10,026 nucleotides of DNA from Gammaproteobacteria bacterium (lineage in GTDB: Bacteria; Pseudomonadota; Gammaproteobacteria; Pseudomonadales; Pseudomonadaceae): contig JAAZJF010000220.1 in NCBI GenBank assembly GCA_012800475.1, positions 1-10,026 of the forward strand, given 5' to 3'. The notes below the pieces were generated by a model. The model saw nothing but the letters and a program-made list of their open reading frames with translations. It made no database searches and was not told where the DNA came from. Of this stretch, positions 1-6,151 are shown piece after piece; the stretch's first letter is position 1; each line of letters begins with the position of its first letter. A program made the position numbers and the translations under genes.

Positions 1-148
1 CGATCACTAAACTGATGACAGTCCAATTTGGCCGAGGCCATACTCTGGGTTGTTTTGCTTGTGCAGCACGGCGCGCACCCTGAGGCGACGCTTGTCGCGT
101 TGCGCCACGAGGTGGTGCTTTTTTGTGTTGCCGCCCTGCGCTACTCAC
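1..148 (-). CDS. ftsQ: FtsQ cell division protein, N-terminal fragment (3' end beyond window)
   Basis: FtsQ is a bitopic inner-membrane divisome protein that links FtsB/FtsL to the septum. Only the first 49 codons are visible. The GTG start at 148-146 follows the ddlB stop by 4 nt and has GAGG 8 nt upstream. The visible part is a cytoplasmic tail with ten Arg/Lys residues and no acidic residue (KKAPPRG near residues 9-15, then ARR and KQPRVWPRPNW). At residues 42-49 (WTVISLVI) the chain becomes hydrophobic, which looks like the beginning of the single transmembrane helix. The POTRA and beta domains lie outside the window. Basic tail, onset of a membrane segment and position directly after ddlB all fit FtsQ of pseudomonads. 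The identity rests heavily on gene order because so little protein is visible. Confidence 0.88.
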   Translation of the reverse strand, partial: MSSAGRQHKKAPPRGATRQASPQGARRAAQAKQPRVWPRPNWTVISLVI

Positions 149-152
149 AGTA

Positions 153-1088
153 TTAACCTCTAACCTGTAACGTACCAGCCAAAATAGTTAATACCAAGGC
201 ATTAAAATCTAAACCCGCAGCACGTGCTGCCATCGGTACCAAGCTGTGATCGGTCATGCCTGGGACGGTGTTGACTTCTAAAAACCAAAAATCACCTTGT
301 GCATCCTGCATCACATCCGCACGACCCCAGCCAGTCACGCCCAGTGTCTGACAAGCGCGCGCAGTTAAAGTGCGTAATTGTGCTTCTTTTTCTGGCGCTA
401 AGCCGCAAGGAATCTGGTACTGAGTATCGTTAGAGAGGTATTTGGCTTCATAATCATAAAACGCATGACTGGTACCTAAACGAATCGGCGGCAAAATCTC
501 ACCATTGAGCATCGCAATCGTAAACTCAGGACCGCAAATCCATTGCTCAACCAAAACCTGTGAATCAAAGTCGCGCGCAGCCTGCCACGCAGCGAGCAAA
601 CCGGGTAGATCATCCACTTTAGCCATACCAATGCTGGAGCCTTCATTGGCTGGTTTCACAATCAAAGGAAAACCCAGTTCTTGCGCAGCTTGATGGCAAT
701 CGTCTTCGCTGCTCAAGGCAGCATGACGCGGTGTGGGTAAACCAACGCTGTGCCAAATTTGCTTGGTGCGCAGCTTATCCATAGCTAAAGCCGAAGCCAG
801 TACCCCGCTGCCGGTATAAGGGATACCCGCACACTCCAGTAAGCCTTGTACGGTACCGTCTTCACCGCCGCGCCCGTGCAGAACAATAAAAGCGCGGTCA
901 ATTTTCTGCTCGCACAAACGCGCCAGCACATCCTCACCCACATCAATACCAAACGCATCCACACCCGCTTGCTGCAAGGCTGATAAAACAGCAGCGCCCG
1001 AGTTAAGCGACACTTCACGCTCAGCGCTACGCCCGCCATAGAGTACGGCCACACGACCAAATGCTTGGATATCTACGGGCTGACTCAT
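153..1088 (-). CDS. ddlB: D-alanine--D-alanine ligase (DdlB)
   Basis: This cytoplasmic ATP-grasp ligase joins two D-Ala with ATP to give the dipeptide that MurF uses. The 311-residue product is close to the E. coli enzyme (306). The N-terminal domain has LYGGRSAEREVSL (residues 16-28) and HGRGGEDG (71-78). The ATP-grasp part has IVKPANEGSSIGM (143-155), FYDYEAKY (210-217), GWGRADVM (253-260) and EVNTVPGMTDHSLVP (271-285). By alignment from memory, E23, S151 and Y217 correspond to the E. coli triad E15, S150 and Y216. Y217 is the residue typical of D-Ala-D-Ala rather than D-Ala-D-lactate ligases. The ATG start overlaps the murC stop as ATGA, and GAGGA lies 9 nt upstream. Nothing is missing or disrupted. 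A second ligase, DdlA, could exist elsewhere in the genome and cannot be judged here. Confidence 0.98.
   Translation of the reverse strand: MSQPVDIQAFGRVAVLYGGRSAEREVSLNSGAAVLSALQQAGVDAFGIDVGEDVLARLCEQKIDRAFIVLHGRGGEDGTVQGLLECAGIPYTGSGVLASALAMDKLRTKQIWHSVGLPTPRHAALSSEDDCHQAAQELGFPLIVKPANEGSSIGMAKVDDLPGLLAAWQAARDFDSQVLVEQWICGPEFTIAMLNGEILPPIRLGTSHAFYDYEAKYLSNDTQYQIPCGLAPEKEAQLRTLTARACQTLGVTGWGRADVMQDAQGDFWFLEVNTVPGMTDHSLVPMAARAAGLDFNALVLTILAGTLQVRG
157..160 (-). promoter_or_regulatory. Ribosome binding site of ftsQ
   Basis: GAGG reads on the minus strand 8 nt before the GTG at 148, inside the last codons of ddlB. This supports the GTG as the ftsQ start. No in-frame start codon is seen in the few codons just upstream. 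The site lies in a short tandem repeat (TAACCT twice on the plus strand, at 154-159 and 161-166). Confidence 0.7.
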
Positions 1089-2539
1089 ACGCTGGTGTCC
1101 TCAGTTGCTGTGGTAAATAAAGGATGTTTAAGCAAGCCAGGAGCGATACCGCCCACATCACCGGCCCCCTGACATAATAAAATATCGCCGTCTTGCAATA
1201 AGGGCTGCAACAAAGGTGCGAGATCAGCGCCGCGTTCAACATACACCGGATCTAAGCGGCCACGCTGGCGAATGCTATGGCACAACTGACGGCTGCCAGC
1301 GCCAGGGATGGGCTCTTCACCTGCGGGATAAACCTCAAGCAATAGCAGCACATTGGTTTCACCCAACACCTGCACAAAATCTTCATATAAATCACGCGTG
1401 CGGCTGTAGCGATGCGGTTGATAGACCATCACTAAACGACGACCCGGCCAGCCATCATGTACCGCCTTAATCACGGCAGCGACTTCACTGGGATGATGAC
1501 CATAGTCATCCACCAACATCACTTTACCCTGAGCCAGCGGTAATTCGCCGTACATTTGAAAGCGTCGCCCCACACCTTCAAAGCCGGATAACCCGGCAAT
1601 AATAGCGCTATCGGCAATGCCTTCGTCAGTGGCAATGGCAATGGTAGCCAAGGCATTGAGCACATTATGCTTACCCGGCATATTCACGGATACTGGCAAA
1701 GGTTCACGGCCTTTGCGCAGCACGGTAAAGGATGTGCGCATGCCATCTTGCGACACATCAATGGCGCGCAAATCAGCATCATCGGAAAAGCCATAGGTTA
1801 AAATGGGGCGTTTAACCTGCTTGGCAATCTCTCGCACCGAAGGGTCATCTACACACAAAACGGCTAAACCATAAAATGGCAGATTGTGTAGAAAGTCGAC
1901 AAAAGTCTTCTTCAGCTTATTAAAATCGCCACCATAGGTACTCATATGGTCGGCATCAATATTGGTGACCACGGACACCATCGGCTGCAAATGCAAGAAG
2001 CTGGCATCACTTTCATCTGCTTCAGCAATCAAGTAACAGCCAGCACCCAACTGCGCATTACTGCCCGCAGCATTGAGACGTCCGCCAATCACAAAGGTGG
2101 GATCCAGACCCGCAGCGGCAAACACTGAAGCCAATAAGCTGGTCGTTGTGGTTTTTCCATGAGTACCCGCTACCGCAATACCATGACGGTAACGCATCAA
2201 CTCAGCCAGCATTTCCGCGCGCGGCACCACTGGAATACGACGTTCTAAACCACGCGCCACTTCAGGGTTGGATGGGTTAATCGCACTGGAAACCACCAAT
2301 ACATCAGCATGCTCAACGTTTTGCGCATGATGCCCAAAGACCACCTGCACACCTAAGCTTTGTAAGCGCTCAGTGACAGTTGAAGGTTTCAGATCAGAAC
2401 CCGATACCTCATAGCCTAAGTTGCGTAATACTTCAGCGATACCGCACATGCCGGTACCGCCAATACCAATAAAGTGTATGCGTCGAATCCGGCGCATACG
2501 ACGCATCTCTGCCGATGTCGGCTGCAATAAATCAACCAT
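1085..2539 (-). CDS. murC: UDP-N-acetylmuramate--L-alanine ligase (MurC)
   Basis: MurC adds L-Ala to UDP-MurNAc with ATP, the first step of stem-peptide assembly in the cytoplasm. From the ATG at 2539 it has 484 residues, a normal length. The nucleotide-binding N-terminal loop is GIGGTGMCGIAE (25-36). The Walker A is GTHGKTTTT (125-133). The central domain has EADESDASFL (173-182), and the C-terminal region has DDYGHHP (344-350) and YQPHRY (373-378), all MurC signatures. The open frame continues to an ATG at 2581, but those 14 extra codons lie wholly in murG and resemble no MurC. The ATG at 2539 has an ideal GGAGG 6 nt upstream and overlaps the murG end by 8 nt. Internal ATGs at 2506 and 2497 begin the Arg-rich MRRMRRIRRIHF stretch that leads into the first strand. 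They are less likely starts because they lack such a ribosome site. Confidence 0.97.
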   Translation of the reverse strand: MVDLLQPTSAEMRRMRRIRRIHFIGIGGTGMCGIAEVLRNLGYEVSGSDLKPSTVTERLQSLGVQVVFGHHAQNVEHADVLVVSSAINPSNPEVARGLERRIPVVPRAEMLAELMRYRHGIAVAGTHGKTTTTSLLASVFAAAGLDPTFVIGGRLNAAGSNAQLGAGCYLIAEADESDASFLHLQPMVSVVTNIDADHMSTYGGDFNKLKKTFVDFLHNLPFYGLAVLCVDDPSVREIAKQVKRPILTYGFSDDADLRAIDVSQDGMRTSFTVLRKGREPLPVSVNMPGKHNVLNALATIAIATDEGIADSAIIAGLSGFEGVGRRFQMYGELPLAQGKVMLVDDYGHHPSEVAAVIKAVHDGWPGRRLVMVYQPHRYSRTRDLYEDFVQVLGETNVLLLLEVYPAGEEPIPGAGSRQLCHSIRQRGRLDPVYVERGADLAPLLQPLLQDGDILLCQGAGDVGGIAPGLLKHPLFTTATEDTSV

Positions 2540-3602
2540 GCGCCACCTCCAAACACACAGCAACAACAGCCTGCGTGGCATCGGGTTGCGCTAATGATCG
2601 TGCCTGTACACCCATAGTTTTAATGCGTTGTTTGTCCATCAGTACCTCAGTTAACTGCGCAGCTAAGCGAGCTGCATCAGTAGCATGTTGTGGCAGCAAA
2701 ACAGCAGCGCCTTGCTCGGCCAAAAATTCGGCATTACGCGTCTGATGGTCATCGATTGCATGTGGCAAAGGGATTAAAAAAGAGGCCAATCCTGCAGCAG
2801 CCAACTCGCTCACGGTTAATGCACCAGCGCGACAAATCACTAAATCAGCCCACGCATAGGCGTGCGCCATATCATCAATAAAGGGTACAACCTGCGCTGC
2901 AACAGTGGCAGCTTGATAACGCTCACGCGTCACCTCATCATTGTTGCGTCCGGCTTGATGTTGAACATCAGGGCGCAGCTCAGCAGGAATTTGCGCTAAC
3001 GCAGCGGGCAGTAATTTATTCAGTGGTTCGGCACCTAAACTGCCGCCCAACACCAATAAATTAACCGGCCGCTGCGCTAAGTTTTTCCGCGGTGTTTCTA
3101 AAAATAAAGACTCACGCACTGGATTACCTGTGGTGATGCAGTGCTTGCGCTTTTTAAAAGTGTTAGGAAAGGCTTCACAAATGCGCGTTGCAAAGGTTGA
3201 TAAAGCACGATTGGCCGTTCCTGCCACAGCATTCTGCTCATGAATAATCAAAGGCACAGAGGCTAACTTCGCAGCTAAACCACCCGGACCTGTCACATAG
3301 CCACCCATGCCCAACACACATACAGGCTGCAAGGCACGGATTAAGCGTCGCGCTTGCCATAAAGCCGACAGCAACTTAAAAGGCGCAGTCAATAATGATG
3401 CGATACTTTTACCACGCAAACCGCTGATATTCAGCGTATGCAAAGTGTAGCCTGCAGCGGGCACCAGTTCATTTTCAATCCCGCGCCCCGCACCGAGCCA
3501 ATGCACCGTATAACCGCGGGCCGTAAACTCTTGCGCACAGGCCAAAGCAGGAAACACATGCCCACCCGTGCCTGCTGCCATAATTAAAATATTACCGCGC
3601 AC
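2532..3602 (-). CDS. murG: UDP-GlcNAc:lipid I N-acetylglucosaminyltransferase (MurG)
   Basis: MurG is a peripheral membrane GT-B enzyme that transfers GlcNAc from UDP-GlcNAc to lipid I on the cytoplasmic face, giving lipid II. The 356-residue length is typical. The first glycine loop is AAGTGGH (9-15), with A10 where most relatives carry Gly; H15 is kept. ISGLRGK lies at 59-65, GMGGYVTGPGG at 98-108 and HEQNAVAG at 121-128. The second glycine loop is GGSLGAEPLN (186-195). The UDP-sugar site is CRAGALTVSELAAAG (257-271), followed by DDHQTRNAEFL. The start is the GTG at 3602, 11 nt inside the ftsW end, with AAAGGGGG about 6 nt upstream. This gives MRGNILIMA, which agrees with known MurG N-termini. 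The next in-frame ATG (residue 8) would cut into the first beta strand and is unlikely. Confidence 0.98.
   Translation of the reverse strand: MRGNILIMAAGTGGHVFPALACAQEFTARGYTVHWLGAGRGIENELVPAAGYTLHTLNISGLRGKSIASLLTAPFKLLSALWQARRLIRALQPVCVLGMGGYVTGPGGLAAKLASVPLIIHEQNAVAGTANRALSTFATRICEAFPNTFKKRKHCITTGNPVRESLFLETPRKNLAQRPVNLLVLGGSLGAEPLNKLLPAALAQIPAELRPDVQHQAGRNNDEVTRERYQAATVAAQVVPFIDDMAHAYAWADLVICRAGALTVSELAAAGLASFLIPLPHAIDDHQTRNAEFLAEQGAAVLLPQHATDAARLAAQLTEVLMDKQRIKTMGVQARSLAQPDATQAVVAVCLEVAHG
2546..2550 (-). promoter_or_regulatory. Strong ribosome binding site that fixes the murC start
   Basis: GGAGG on the minus strand is followed by a 6-nt spacer (TGGCGC) and the ATG at 2539. It is the best match to the anti-Shine-Dalgarno sequence of any junction in the window and decides against the upstream ATG at 2581. 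It lies within the last codons of murG. Confidence 0.85.
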
Positions 3603-4812
3603 CGCGCACCCCCTTTGCCATAGCTGTGATTTGCGCTTTACTCATTGAGTCTTCCGCTAACAATTGCGTGCGGCGCTCCCACTCAATGCGCAACAGCATC
3701 GCCAAGCTGATACAGCACACCACTAATGAGCTACCGCCATAACTGATAAAAGGCAAAGTTAAACCTTTGGTTGGCAGTAAACCGACATTCACCCCTAAGT
3801 TAATCAGCACCTGAGCGATCCATAACAAGGCTAAGCCATAGGCTAAATAGGCCGAGTAATACTGTTTAGCCTGCTCTGCCCAAACCCCGATATACAGCGC
3901 ACGAACACTGACAAACATAAATAAAGCTAAGGTCGTTAAGGCTCCGATCATACCCAACTCTTCAGCCAAGACTGAAAAGACAAAGTCAGTGTGGGCTTCA
4001 GGTAAAAAGAACTGCTTTTGGATACTATTGCCCAAACCCAGACCCAGCCACTCACCGCGACCAAAGGCAATTAAAGCCTGAGAGAGCTGATACCCCGAAC
4101 CGTATTGATCCACCCAAGGGTCGGTAAAGCTGATCATACGTTCCAAGTGGTATTGCTCAAAGCCGATAAAAAAGAAGAACACCAAACCCAAGATAATCAG
4201 CAACGGAGCTGACAGCACTAAGCTGACACCGCCCAAAAACAACATAATAATGACGCTGCCTAACAGCACAACCACAGCACCATAATCTGGCTCTTTGATC
4301 AGCAGAAACGCCATCAGCAAAGCCAGACCTAAAGGTTTAAGCAAACCGCGTAAGCGCTGCTGCACTTCCGCTTTACGGCGCACTAAAAAGCCTGCAACAA
4401 ACACCACCATAAATAACTTAGCAAGCTCAGAGGGCTGGATATTTAACACCCCCACCCCAAGCCAACGTCGAGAGCCATTCACCTCGCGGCCCACACCTGG
4501 AATCAACACCACCGTCAAAATGAAAAAGGCTGCCACCAGCAACCAACCACTATGACGCTGCCACACTGACATCGGAATAAATAGCGTTACGCCACCAGCC
4601 ACTAATGCGATCGCTACATAAATCATATGACGGATGAAGTAATGAAAAGTGTTACCCGTATTTGTATAGGCGACCGCAGAGGACGCTGAGGCAATCATCA
4701 CCAAACCAATGCCCATCAGCAACATACACGCCACTAACATTGGAAAATCAATATCAACTTTATTGTTATGCCGCCACGGAGAAGGCTGCGCCAATGCATC
4801 ACGAAGGTTCAT
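3592..4812 (-). CDS. ftsW: Septal peptidoglycan polymerase FtsW (SEDS glycosyltransferase)
   Basis: FtsW polymerises lipid II into septal glycan strands together with the transpeptidase FtsI, in the inner membrane. It has 406 residues (E. coli 414) with about ten hydrophobic stretches, the first near 24-46, after a short cytoplasmic tail. SEDS signatures are present: NGSRRWLGVG (112-121), QPSELAKL (126-133), KEPDYGA (173-179), DPWVDQYGSGYQLSQ (231-245), LGNSIQKQFFLPEAHTDFVF (260-279), EELGMIG (284-290), and GLLPTKGLTLPFISYGGSS (344-362). D276 in EAHTDF corresponds to the conserved, probably catalytic aspartate of the family. Position between murD and murG separates it from the related RodA. 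The ATG overlaps the murD stop as ATGA. AAGGA lies 7 nt upstream, but within a short hairpin. The C-terminal tail (VRGAR) is encoded by a tandem repeat shared with the murG start. Confidence 0.98.
   Translation of the reverse strand: MNLRDALAQPSPWRHNNKVDIDFPMLVACMLLMGIGLVMIASASSAVAYTNTGNTFHYFIRHMIYVAIALVAGGVTLFIPMSVWQRHSGWLLVAAFFILTVVLIPGVGREVNGSRRWLGVGVLNIQPSELAKLFMVVFVAGFLVRRKAEVQQRLRGLLKPLGLALLMAFLLIKEPDYGAVVVLLGSVIIMLFLGGVSLVLSAPLLIILGLVFFFFIGFEQYHLERMISFTDPWVDQYGSGYQLSQALIAFGRGEWLGLGLGNSIQKQFFLPEAHTDFVFSVLAEELGMIGALTTLALFMFVSVRALYIGVWAEQAKQYYSAYLAYGLALLWIAQVLINLGVNVGLLPTKGLTLPFISYGGSSLVVCCISLAMLLRIEWERRTQLLAEDSMSKAQITAMAKGVRGAR
3596..3609 (-). repeat. Perfect 7-bp tandem repeat at the ftsW/murG overlap
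   Basis: GTGCGCG occurs twice in direct succession on the minus strand (3609-3603 and 3602-3596). The first GTG is a Val codon near the ftsW end. The second is the murG start codon in a different frame. The segment also contains GCGC-GGT-GCGC (3607-3597), a potential 4-bp hairpin across the murG start codon. The repeat is seen directly; any functional meaning is inference. Confidence 0.85.
3609..3616 (-). promoter_or_regulatory. Ribosome binding site of murG
   Basis: AAAGGGGG on the minus strand ends 6 nt before the GTG at 3602 and supports this GTG as the murG start. The first repeat copy of GTGCGCG provides most of the spacer between the purine run and the start codon. Confidence 0.75.
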
Positions 4813-6146
4813 GGTAAGTTCCTTACCGCTTGCGCAAAGATCTCGCCGCGCTCTTCAAAGTTTTTAAACATATCTAGGCTGGCACAGGCAGGCGCCAGCA
4901 CCACAATATCACCGCCCTGAGCTAAACCTGCGGCAACAGCTACCGCTTCTTCAAGATCGGCAACCCGCTCAATCAACACCTCAGCACCCAAGGCGTGGGC
5001 AAGACGCTCAGCATCACGCCCCAACACAATGACCGCTCGACAATACTGCGCCACAGGGGCTTGCAGGCTGGAAAAGTCAGCTCCCTTACCTTCGCCACCC
5101 GCAATTAATACCAGACGACCCGCGTGGCCGGCACCTAAACCTTCAATCGCAGCTAAAGCAGCCCCCACATTGGTGGCTTTAGAATCGTTATACCAATCAA
5201 CGCCCTGCACTTGGCGCAACCACTGACAGCGGTGCTCCAGCCCAGTGAATGCTGCTACTGCACTCAACATCGCAGGCATCGGTAAATCCAGCGCGCTACC
5301 TAGGGCTAAAGCAGCCAATGCATTGGCATAATTATGACTGCCGCGCACTTTTAATTGTTTGACTGGTAGCAATAACTGCGCACCCAAAGCTAAATAGCTC
5401 TCACCCGCCTGCTCAACAAGGCCAAACTCACCTGCTTGAGGCACACCTAAACCAAAGCTGATGGCTGTAGCAGGTACTGTGCTGGGTTGTGACGCTACGT
5501 CATCACGGTTGATAACCACTGTTTGCGCACCGGTAAAAATACGGTGTTTAGCTGCAATATAGTCTTGTAAGTCAAGATAGCGATCCATATGGTCTTCGCT
5601 GATATTGAGGCAAACAGCAACGCGTGCACGCAAGTGCGAGGTGGTCTCTAATTGAAAGCTGGATAACTCCATCACATAGACATCGACGGCATCATCGAGC
5701 AAATCTAACGCTGGCACACCCAGATTGCCGCCGACAGCCACGTGCAGCTGCGCCGCTGCGCACATCTGCCCCAGCAACGTAGTGACAGTACTTTTTGCGT
5801 TCGAGCCAGTAATCGCGACGATCGGCGCACGGGCGTGTTGTGCTAGCACATCAATATCACCCGAAATGCGTACACCTTGAGCGATAGCGCTGGCAATGGC
5901 CGGTGTACTCAAAGCTAAGCCCGGACTGACATACAGCACTGTGGCGGCGCTAAGTAACTCTGCTGACAAAGGACCACACTGCACAGCAACCTGCGGATAA
6001 TCACGCTGTAAGATGTCTAACCCAGGTGGGTGTTCACGACTATCAACCACACTACAGGGCTGTCCGCTGCGCACTAAAAAACGCACCATAGACAAGCCGC
6101 TCTGGCCTAGACCCACAACGATATGCGCCTGCTGACTGCTTTGCAC
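4809..6146 (-). CDS. murD: UDP-N-acetylmuramoyl-L-alanine--D-glutamate ligase (MurD)
   Basis: MurD adds D-Glu to UDP-MurNAc-L-Ala with ATP, the second step of stem-peptide assembly. From the GTG at 6146 it has 445 residues (E. coli 438). The N-terminal loop VVGLGQSG lies at 10-17, YVSPGL at 72-77 and GDIDVLA at 96-102. The Walker A is TGSNAKST (113-120), with Ala where E. coli has Gly. ELSSFQLE lies at 160-167, NISEDHMDRY at 181-190, and the probably carbamylated Lys in AAKHRIF at 200. HNYANALAA, YNDSKATN (319-326) and SLDMFKNFEERG follow. The open frame extends to an ATG at 6209, but those 21 codons lie inside mraY and resemble no MurD. The GTG comes 5 nt after the mraY stop with GAGG 8 nt upstream. 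The ATGA overlap with ftsW suggests coupled translation. Confidence 0.97.
   Translation of the reverse strand: MQSSQQAHIVVGLGQSGLSMVRFLVRSGQPCSVVDSREHPPGLDILQRDYPQVAVQCGPLSAELLSAATVLYVSPGLALSTPAIASAIAQGVRISGDIDVLAQHARAPIVAITGSNAKSTVTTLLGQMCAAAQLHVAVGGNLGVPALDLLDDAVDVYVMELSSFQLETTSHLRARVAVCLNISEDHMDRYLDLQDYIAAKHRIFTGAQTVVINRDDVASQPSTVPATAISFGLGVPQAGEFGLVEQAGESYLALGAQLLLPVKQLKVRGSHNYANALAALALGSALDLPMPAMLSAVAAFTGLEHRCQWLRQVQGVDWYNDSKATNVGAALAAIEGLGAGHAGRLVLIAGGEGKGADFSSLQAPVAQYCRAVIVLGRDAERLAHALGAEVLIERVADLEEAVAVAAGLAQGGDIVVLAPACASLDMFKNFEERGEIFAQAVRNLP
4813..4827 (-). promoter_or_regulatory. Hairpin enclosing the ftsW ribosome binding site
   Basis: On the minus strand GGTAAG, GAA and CTTACC run directly into the ftsW ATG. 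The 6-bp arms (4827-4822 and 4818-4813) are perfectly complementary around a 3-nt loop. The Shine-Dalgarno AAGGA (4824-4820) sits in the 5' arm and the loop. The same bases encode the end of MurD (VRNLP), so a ribosome finishing murD would open the structure. The inverted repeat is seen directly. A role in coupling ftsW translation to murD is inference. Confidence 0.5.
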
Positions 6147-6151
6147 TGGAC

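Noticed and set aside
430..480. Possible internal promoter in ddlB (minus-strand TATGAT-like hexamer near the YDYEAKY codons)
   Set aside because: No acceptable -35 element at normal spacing was found. A promoter for ftsQ inside ddlB is plausible from E. coli, but this sequence does not support one by eye.
785..1242. Short minus-strand frames in other phases within ddlB and murC (785-1060 and 1027-1242)
   Set aside because: They overlap confirmed genes in a different frame and encode low-complexity, unrecognisable products.
4533..4599. Two octamers matching E. coli Chi (GCTGGTGG on the minus strand, at 4540-4533 and 4599-4592)
   Set aside because: Both fall in ordinary Gly/Val/Ala codons of ftsW, and the E. 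coli Chi octamer is not known to serve in pseudomonads. Two occurrences 59 bp apart are not enough to claim function.
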